From contig JADLSH010000231.1 of assembly GCA_016169945.1 (NCBI GenBank), positions 1,860,001-1,924,000 on the forward strand: DNA of 64,000 nucleotides. The letters run 5' to 3'. The notes beneath the pieces were generated by a model. The model did not search any database, was not told the DNA's origin, and worked only from the letters and a program-made list of their open reading frames with translations. Shown one piece after another: positions 57,187 through 64,000 of this stretch. Every line of letters begins with the position of its first letter. Positions within the stretch are counted from its first letter, which is position 1. The DNA is from Trachythela sp. YZ-2020. Taxonomy: Eukaryota > Cnidaria > Anthozoa > Malacalcyonacea > Clavulariidae. A program made the translations under genes and the position numbers.

Positions 57187-60100
57187 CTAAATCCTCAAGT
57201 TAGCAGAGCCAACATATTTTCCTCCATGGTATGTATGGGTAGTAATGAGAATGGCCTGACCATTGATTCTACACGAACACGACTTTCCTGGATTTACCAA
57301 GAAACACAATGTATACAGGGCGATGTCAAATTCGGGACTTGTTCCGAGAAATAGACTTGTGACGATTTTCTTGTATCTACCCCAGAACAATTGCAGTTTC
57401 AAACGGCTGGGCTAGAAAACAAAAGTATAATTACTGTGAAATCCTTGTGACGCCGCAGTCTACCTCAAATAGAGATTATGGCGGCAAAGGTATCCCCCTG
57501 CGGAAGACGCTTTTCCCACACAGCAACTCTCAATAATTCGTTTCCAATATACAATTTTAAGGAAGGATCAGAATTCGATATTTCCATAACTGACTTTGCT
57601 ACCATCTCACATTGTGCATACATCTTTCTTTGCGGCCATCTGTGGTAATGTTATTAATATATATTTTTGCCGGATGATGTCGTCGTTGTTGGAGTGCATA
57701 CAAACAGTTGTTTATTTTGAAATTACAGTAGGTTTCATAACGATTTTGAAATAGAATCGAAATATTACCGTATATCTTTTTCTCTTATATTACGCAAGTG
57801 CACAAGGTACTTTTATTCGTTGCATGCAGGGTTTTGAGTGTACACAATCCGCAACACTATTAGAAAATAATGTGTTGCTTAGAACACGTAGGGAATAACA
57901 CAAGTAAATATTCGTGTTATGCTTGGTCTCCACTTTCTCATGACGATTACAAGCATATCACGATGGCAATTGCAAAACAGTTTCGAGATTTCCCTGTACT
58001 GAGTGAAGACTGGATTTGCATCAAATCACACAAAGCACAAGATAATCCAGACTTTTTTATTGGCGCATATGTTCATCATACGATCTGCGTTGAAGCACGA
58101 TGGAAGTGCATGTATTTCTTTCATTATGACTTTCTATCCCTCACCCCCGCCCGCCAGTTCCTGTTTCTTGATTGATTGGGGAAAATCAAGCGTGGGTTCC
58201 GGGATGCCGGAACCACGAGTGCAGCGGGTGCAAGTGAACCCCTTGCCTTTAGTATTCCCAACTTTCTGGGTGAAATGCGGGTGCAGACCATGGGTTCAAA
58301 GAATGCACAGATGATTAAACACAAACAGATTTAACACGGACAGATTACTTACGTAAAACCTGAATGCTCTTTTGATAAAAAATCGCACCCCTTGCCCTCA
58401 GCAACTTCCGTTCATACCCACGATAGTCCAGCAATATCTATGCATATTTCACTCAAGTTCTATTCCGTGGAGCACTTCAGCCTAAGGGCGGCCTCCTTCT
58501 CACGTTTCGCTACCCCGTGTCTTCATGTGCGACCTGCAGCTGTTTCAGTGTTTACTTACCTCAACATTATAGTAACGCATGAAACCACGATAGTCCAGTT
58601 GCTTATTGCGCTCAAGGTGGTAAAGTTGGAGCCAATTGTGAAAACCAGTTACCGCTCCCCTAGATATCTCACCGACAAAAACATGTTCAAAACCAGACGA
58701 GTCTCGGTACTCAAGGCGTCTGTATCGGTAGAACCACATTTTAAACATTTCTTGTATAAAGCCATTCTAATAAATAGCAAACATAATTAGAAGGAATGAT
58801 CGTGGGTTCGTATGGTTCATTATAATTATTATAGCAAAAACATGCAATGATTTGCAACAAATGTTACAATTAAAAAGATTTGGAAGTTAAAGTTCAGTTT
58901 TTTTTAAGAAAATGGGAGAACGCGAGTACTTTTAGTGTTCTGCCAACATCGCGCAAGTGCTCATGCAATAACTCGATTAAGCACGCCCTATCATATCATG
59001 AAAAATTTATTTTAAAAATTTATCAAAATACAAGTTTTGCTAGAAAAATATCAAAACGTTTCTGATTGGTCCCTTGAATATCGGCTGTTAAATTGTTTGA
59101 ACAGCGTGTATAACTGGTAGAGCTTCAAAAAAAGGGAAAACATTGACTTTATTCTAAGCAAAATAACTAAATAGTTTACATGTTTTCAACTCCCTCTTTG
59201 TTAATATAATCTATTTTACCATCGATGTTGATGCCATTCCTTTCTTCACAAGATATTTATGAAGTTCTTTAATTGGTCCAGTTAGTGATATCGCTTGTAA
59301 GAAAGCCCAACTTTCTTGTGTTTCTGTTCTGGTCATATCCTCAGTATTTCCCACAAAGCGGTTATAGTTGTCCAGTAGCGCTGATTGCAAAAAGAAGAAT
59401 GGGAAAGGTATAATCATTGAAGATTTTCAATTAATGTATTGATTTTAGAACTCGTTTTCATTTTGTGAACCAAAACACTCTCTTATAGAAAGAGCAAATA
59501 TATCATTTTCGCTTAACTCAAGGTATCCAACTGGCTGGCTATCGTTTGCACCAAATTTCATTTATAATACGTATTATTTACTGTATTGTATCCTATCAAA
59601 TGTGTACTATTATAAACGTTAGTGGCCGCGGTAAAACCTCATCAGACATCCCTTCATTATTTGATGTTTGGGTACGCGATGTTAGGGCTTCATCGTTGGT
59701 TCAGTACAGTTCAGTGAACTCTAAGTAAACTGGAATGATAACTCAATTGACGAAGTCCTATGATTGCATGGTTGAAGCCATCGCGCGGGAAAATCAGCTT
59801 TCAAAATGACTAAGGATAGTTTCGAGGAGTGAGAAAAATTCAGTCGAAAGTTTGTTTTTGAGCAAAAATTTGCAAGAAAAACACTTTTTCCATGGAAAGA
59901 CTGCAATGATTGGGATTCAAACCTGGTTTTCCAATTAGTTCTGGCTGTTTTAGATCTATCTGCAGCAAAAATTGAGGAGTTTTACTTTTGTATTTTGAAA
60001 AAATGATGAAAGTTTGGACGTGCCGAAGGAAACTTCGCTCTTCAACTAAATAAAAATATACTATAAAACAATTTGACAGTCCCAAAACCTATTTTTTACT

Positions 60101-62304
60101 AAACCCCAGGTATTGTTATTTATCCTCAGCTTTTAGTCCTTGTTTTATTCCTTCTAAAACGTGAGTAAATTGACGTTTTTCAAGTGTTGTTATTTTCGGC
60201 AATTCGGCATCGCATCTTCTTGTTGGCCATTAATAAATAATAATTATTATATGGCAAGTGCTTGTTTTGGTGAATCTCGCAATCTGATTGGTCGCTGACG
60301 AGGCAGGATTTTCCCGTATTGCCCACGGGCAATACGGTATTCTTATTGCCCTGCGACGACTTGAACACATTTCAAACCAATAAAAGCATTAAAAAATCCT
60401 TTAAAATAATTTAAAACAATGAAAAATAAACGGAAAATACGGAAAAGGGATAACTACAAGGGATAAAATCAAGTTTTGTTGGCTCAAGTCGAAATATTAA
60501 GTTAAATTTTACGATGTTTTTTAACTAAAACAGTCAAGAATATTTTTGTTTTTTCGAACATGCAAAGTTGTTTTTGTCCTTGATCTCCGATAGCTCAATA
60601 TCACTATATTTTCTATTAATTTTATATTTTATTCTATAAATGGTACTGTAGAGTAGTTTTACTAAGCTAAGATTAGATAAATTTGTAAAAAGCTAAGACA
60701 AATTCGTATCATTGAAATTATTTTGACATTTGAAAATGACCGGCTTTGAGTTTCGGACTTTGTACTTTGCCCTCGCGTGACCAATTTTTGGCAAAATGAA
60801 TTGTTTTTTGTTGTCTGAAATGCCATATAATAAACTACTTACTAACTTCGACTGTTCGGTCTGTACGGTAAAATATCAAGCCTCGGTCTTACTGTATTGA
60901 CCTCGCTATCGCTCGGTCAATACAGCAAGACCTCAGCTTGATATTTTACCGTACAGATCTCACGCTCAGTTAGTAAGTAGTTATTATTTTTTTACGTATT
61001 AAATTACGTTTCTGCATGCTTAAATGTACATTATAAAAAGCGCTAATGCTTTTTCTATATAAAGGATGGTATAAAACATTTCGCGCGGTTTTTTGCTCGA
61101 TTTTCGTTTTGTTTGCGTTATATTTCTGCAGTAAAACAATTTTTGCATATTTTATGTGCCTGGTTTGAAAGTACTGTTGTCCTACTATGCTCTTAGATAA
61201 AAATTAAAAGCATCAAAAGAAGGAAAAGTGATGAAATTTATCGATTTTCAACCTGTATTTTTCGACAAAACTAGTGTAAGAAGGGACTGGAGCTACCTAC
61301 AAAAAATCACTCATGAGTGGCTTCAAACATGGCGGCCAAGTTATCATTCCAGTTTACTTAGAGTTCACTGGTACAGCCCGTTTACCTCCCAAAATATTAT
61401 ACCGTCATTCCTCTCCTCAACCCCCTTCTCTAGAAACCCCCTTCTCTAATGAGCCACCTCCTTGCTTTACAACCTCCTCCCCCTTAGATGTGGAAATATA
61501 TTAAACTCCCCTCCCCACCCATCTTCGTTCACAACAAAGAAACACCGTAGGTAATCTGTGCGGCCTATTTTATATTCAAGGCTGAGCTTTTAATGCCATT
61601 CTTAATGCTAAGAGAAGGACTTGCGTGGTTTTAAGAGCTGAATTTGTTTACTACTTAAGTAGAGCTGCTTTATTTTAATTGCTGACTCATTTATTTATTC
61701 GTTCTTGATAGGTGCTGTACTATCCAATATTAAATCGAAAATGATTGACTTTCAACGATAAATATGTAGGTTTAGTTTTAGCTCCTTAGTTTATTGTGTT
61801 TACCACCCTGTGAAAGACGGAAAACCTTTACAGATTTTACAACCCAATTGACAAGGGTGTGTTAGGTATGATTAATGCCTAAGGGTTAGTTTTTAGCGAA
61901 GGAGGAAAACCGAAGTACCCTGAGAAAAACGTTCGAAGCAAAGGAGAGAAACAACCAATCTCAACTTACATAAGTTTATCAAGCACATGTACAGGGAAGT
62001 TATCCAACCTAAATAAATCCGTGCCCTCGATTTTCTGTATAGCCAACTTAACTTAGAGGTAAGAGGCACTAACCACACCTGCAACCCGTTTGTAAGTATT
62101 CACTTACCAATAAAGCCCTTGAACGTCGGTTTGTTGAGGACATTTCGATCAACATAAGAGAATAATGGTGAATAAGCTCTGTCTATGTCCGATGACGCAT
62201 CATAAATACGTCCTTGAATATTAACTCGATAATGACGACCGAGGAAAACACGATTCTTGTCCTGCGACCAGAGTTTGTTACACACGCTGTTAAAATCTAC
62301 AGTG
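57187..62304 (-). CDS. EndoU (XendoU) family uridylate-specific endoribonuclease, last four exons
   Basis: Metal-dependent RNA endonuclease family that cuts at uridylates. Minus-strand exons are 62304-62108, 59380-59220, 58766-58560 and 57411-57187, with GT-AG introns (GTAAGT donors at exons one and three shown) and matching phases 1, 0 and 0. Exon one has CNKLWSQDKNRVFLGRHYRV and PLFSYVDRNVLNKPTF. Exon two begins ALLDNYNRF across the splice. Exon three carries both catalytic histidines, SSGFEHVFVGE and GFHNWLQLY. Exon four has the probable catalytic Lys (GRYKK), then LGTSPEFDIALYTLCFLVNP and the terminal T-x-Y / GSA block (THTYHGGKYVGSAN) before TAG. About 263 residues, nearly a whole EndoU domain. 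All key residues are present, so likely active. The start codon, signal peptide and any extra N-terminal domain lie upstream of 62304 and were not found. Many animal EndoU proteins are secreted. Confidence 0.85.
57465..57639 (-). other. unexplained open frame in EndoU last intron
   Basis: The minus frame after a CATTACCACAG acceptor-like site reads KMYAQCEMVAKSVMEIS and LKLYIGNELLRVAVWEKRL, then TGA. Its composition looks like protein. Its phase does not fit the preceding EndoU exon, and I recognise no family. A relic exon or chance. Confidence 0.25.
57640..58559. other. remainder of EndoU last intron
   Basis: Holds a 101-codon plus-strand frame (57870-58175, starting MCCLEHVGNN) without recognisable domain, splice signals or partner, plus otherwise unremarkable intron sequence. 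Confidence 0.3.
58767..59219. repeat. EndoU intron with a decayed foldback MITE
   Basis: 58915-59100 matches the right half and flank of the element at 37811-38120 in order: GTGCTC, CAATAACTCGATT, AGCACGCC, ATCATGAAA, TTTATCAAAATACA and TTTCTGATTGGTCCCTTGAA. Heavily diverged. Confidence 0.5.
59381..60229. other. EndoU intron, nothing recognised
   Basis: Part of the 2.7-kb intron. Open frames on both strands lack coding features. Confidence 0.3.
60230..60400 (-). repeat. MITE family copy 3 (TTGTCTGAAACTCGGC family), inverted
   Basis: The minus strand carries GGGCAATAAGAATACCG, AAAATCCTGCC, CGACCAATCAGATTGCGAGA and TTCACCAAAACAAGCACTTG, as at 37265-37360 and 39105-39210. Includes the near-perfect 24-bp palindrome around TATTGCCCACGGGCAATA (60317-60342). 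Confidence 0.7.
60829..60985. mobile_element. 157-bp near-perfect palindromic MITE
   Basis: AATAAACTACTTACTAAC is mirrored by GTTAGTAAGTAGTTATT. Inner arms CTGTACGGTAAAATATCAAG and CCTC..TCTTACTGTATTGAC are mirrored to within a few bases, with centre CTCGCTATCGCTCGG. Inside the EndoU intron. Related to 37357-37500. Confidence 0.85.
60986..62107. other. EndoU intron, pyrimidine-rich patch
   Basis: Nothing coding. CCTC/CCCC-rich pyrimidine tract on the plus strand at 61395-61530. Confidence 0.35.
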
Positions 62305-64000
62305 CTACGTAAAAGAAAAGAAACTATTTTATTCTAGATTTTACCTTTTTTTACCCTTGAACTATACACTGACATCACCCTAGTATACATACATGAACTT
62401 GTGGTTAGCTCCTGCGAACTGGGCTCTGCAGCTCAGTGCCAGGGCGCTGCTCCGGAATCGCAGTGTCGCAGGTTTAACTCATGTTAGAGGGCCTATAGTT
62501 GCATTTTTCGCGACTGCTCCTAGCTGGGTCTAGAATATGTGGATATTCGCTGGAAATTTACATCAGTCTACAAAAGTCAAGAACCCTTCAACGTTCTAAA
62601 CTATTTTATACCTTTATCGCGAGATAGCAAAGTCAGAAGCACTTTAAACATATTTTTAAACATTTAATTAAGGATAACAGTAATTGCTGGGCTGCCTATA
62701 TATAATGGTTTTATTGACTGATTAATGATCCGGTGACTGATATGATGATTGATTTCATGGTAAGAAAATAATTTTGTGCTTGCATGTACAGTGTCATCAG
62801 ATGTAGGGAATTTTCCTATTTTCATTTCAAACCAACCTCAGGGAGAATTATTAAGCTATAGTATTCCACCATTTGTAACTTTTTTCGCAGTATAATTATT
62901 GAATAACGGAATTACTTAATTTGTCATTTCCTGAATGCCTTAACATGCAGTTATGTTAACTTAAGAGTTAAGGCGAATGAATTTTCGTATATGAAGAGTT
63001 AATGAATTTTCGTATATTATCGCAGTTATGAAGACGTCTTTTTAACGTTTTAGCAATAAAACATCCAAAGCGTTAGACTGAATTTTCTGGAATGGGAGTA
63101 TTCATGGAGAGCCTACGGAGGGCAGCTCAATTTGGACATATGAATTCTCAAAAGTGCTAATTGAAGAAACGTACGACTGGAGGCCTGGTTGCTGCCTATA
63201 CGAAAAACAGACTTTCTGTAACTGTTCTGGATAATGACGTATACTGAGTAGTCATATATATGTTGGAAAGAGTTATTTTGCCTCTTGAATAATATCCGCC
63301 TTTGCGAAACGCATGAATATATCTCAAAATCATGAGTAATTAATAAGCTGTTAACAAAGAAAATCAGTGCTGTGACGGCAACTGGATATGCACATAGAAT
63401 TTTGGCATGGAATTTTGTCAACTTTAAACTCAGATTTGTCTTAAAATACTGATTCATTTGTAACTTTGCGATACGATAGTGCCATATCAAAACCTCCAAT
63501 TAGGAATTTATCGGATATGCAGTCTTTGTAATTGGTGTGGACTGGATATCCGTTAAAATCCTCATTGTCAGATTTAAGATTGATTAATTGAAACATTTGT
63601 AACAGTAAGTGTGCATTCCACACTAAATTTCTTACGAAAATTTCGTTATTTTTCTTAAAATTTCCACTCTACTGTTTAGTTAGTTATCTCTACATCTGCG
63701 AAATGTAAAGGACATTTAATTAGTGCGACACAGCTGCACAAGTATTACCGACAATTTTCATGCAAGCACAAAAGGTGCCGCTATGCAAAAATCATTGCTT
63801 ATAAAAATAGTGCAACTAAGAAACAGATTAATTCTAATCTACTGAGGCTTCATTTTGATTCCTTTCCGATTTAGGGATTCTGGTACACAGTGGTTCATGT
63901 GTGCATGTGATTTACATCTCTGTCATCCATTTATGAATCCTGTCTTGAGAATGCGCTGACTTCCAGGGTTCATACGAGTCCTTAGAACCATGGATGTCCT
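62305..64000. other. upstream of the first visible EndoU exon, probably intron
   Basis: The acceptor TTTCTTTTACGTAG borders 62304 on the minus strand. An earlier exon ending in phase 2 is required but was not found here. The minus frame 63441-63623 (non-ATG start) includes DNEDFNGYPVHTNYKDCISD and looks mildly protein-like, but has no matching donor. Confidence 0.35.
62430..62510 (+). repeat. tRNA-derived SINE fragment
   Basis: CTGCAGCTCAGTGCCAGGGC followed by GCTGCTCCGGAATCGCAG and GTCGCAGGTTTAACTC has the A-box/B-box layout and shares CCGGAATCGCAGGG-type sequence with 24775-24915. The following tail (AGGGCCTATAGTTGCA) differs. Confidence 0.6.

Noticed and set aside
57870..58175. 101-codon plus-strand ORF inside an EndoU intron
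   Set aside because: ATG start and fair composition, but no recognised domain and no splice or polyadenylation context; too weak to call a gene.
1..64000. CRISPR arrays, operons, Shine-Dalgarno sites, phage or plasmid features
   Set aside because: None seen; introns, LINEs and SINEs show the DNA is eukaryotic, and the short repeats lack the regular repeat-spacer pattern.

Overview
The window is animal nuclear DNA, AT-rich and gene-poor. It has spliced genes with GT-AG introns, phase-compatible exons and polypyrimidine tracts, an intronless seven-helix receptor, and dense layers of decayed transposons. The repertoire (CR1-like LINEs with microsatellite tails, BEL/Pao, P-element and Kolobok transposases with THAP-type features, hAT, pogo-like and Mutator-like elements, many foldback MITEs, tRNA-derived SINEs) fits a non-vertebrate, probably marine, metazoan such as a cnidarian. 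The species cannot be named from the sequence.

Layout. 1-4.5 kb: a P-element/THAP9-like transposase (+) with one frameshift, then a two-exon acidic/C2H2 zinc-finger gene (-), also frameshifted. 4.7-7.9 kb: old repeats and a LINE scrap. 8.4-11.6 kb: a BEL/Pao retrotransposon relic (-) carrying two nested insertions, each dated by a perfect 8-bp target-site duplication: a 5'-truncated LINE (8561-8989) and a non-autonomous hAT (9818-11182). 11.8-12.65 kb: another LINE RT relic. 12.65-20.4 kb: mostly non-coding, with diverged duplicated blocks. 20.47-22.47 kb: a small secreted Ig-domain gene (+). 22.56-26.26 kb: a noisy tandem duplication of about 1.85 kb. 26.7-30.0 kb: a pogo-like element filled by a CR1-like LINE. 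30.3-31.86 kb: a Mutator-like element with long TIRs and a 9-bp TSD. 31.9-35.06 kb: a large inverted-repeat element. 37-40.1 kb: foldback MITEs. 40.59-41.43 kb: an intact class A GPCR-like gene (+). 43.4-46.1 kb: a decayed THAP-Kolobok transposase (+). 46.3-50 kb: SINEs, MITEs, a telomere-like tract and a decayed EndoU exon. 51-55.4 kb: a nearly full-length but frameshifted CR1-like LINE (-). 57.2-62.3 kb: the last four exons of an EndoU (XendoU) endoribonuclease gene (-). 62.3-64 kb: non-coding, probably its upstream intron.

The credible host genes are the EndoU gene, the Ig-domain gene and the GPCR. They show no shared pathway; the rest of the window is mainly a record of transposon insertion. 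No wholly new system is evident. The most informative items are the nested, TSD-bounded insertions, the foldback elements with 9-bp TSDs, the EndoU gene with its displaced exon relic, and the tandem block that may be an assembly artefact.
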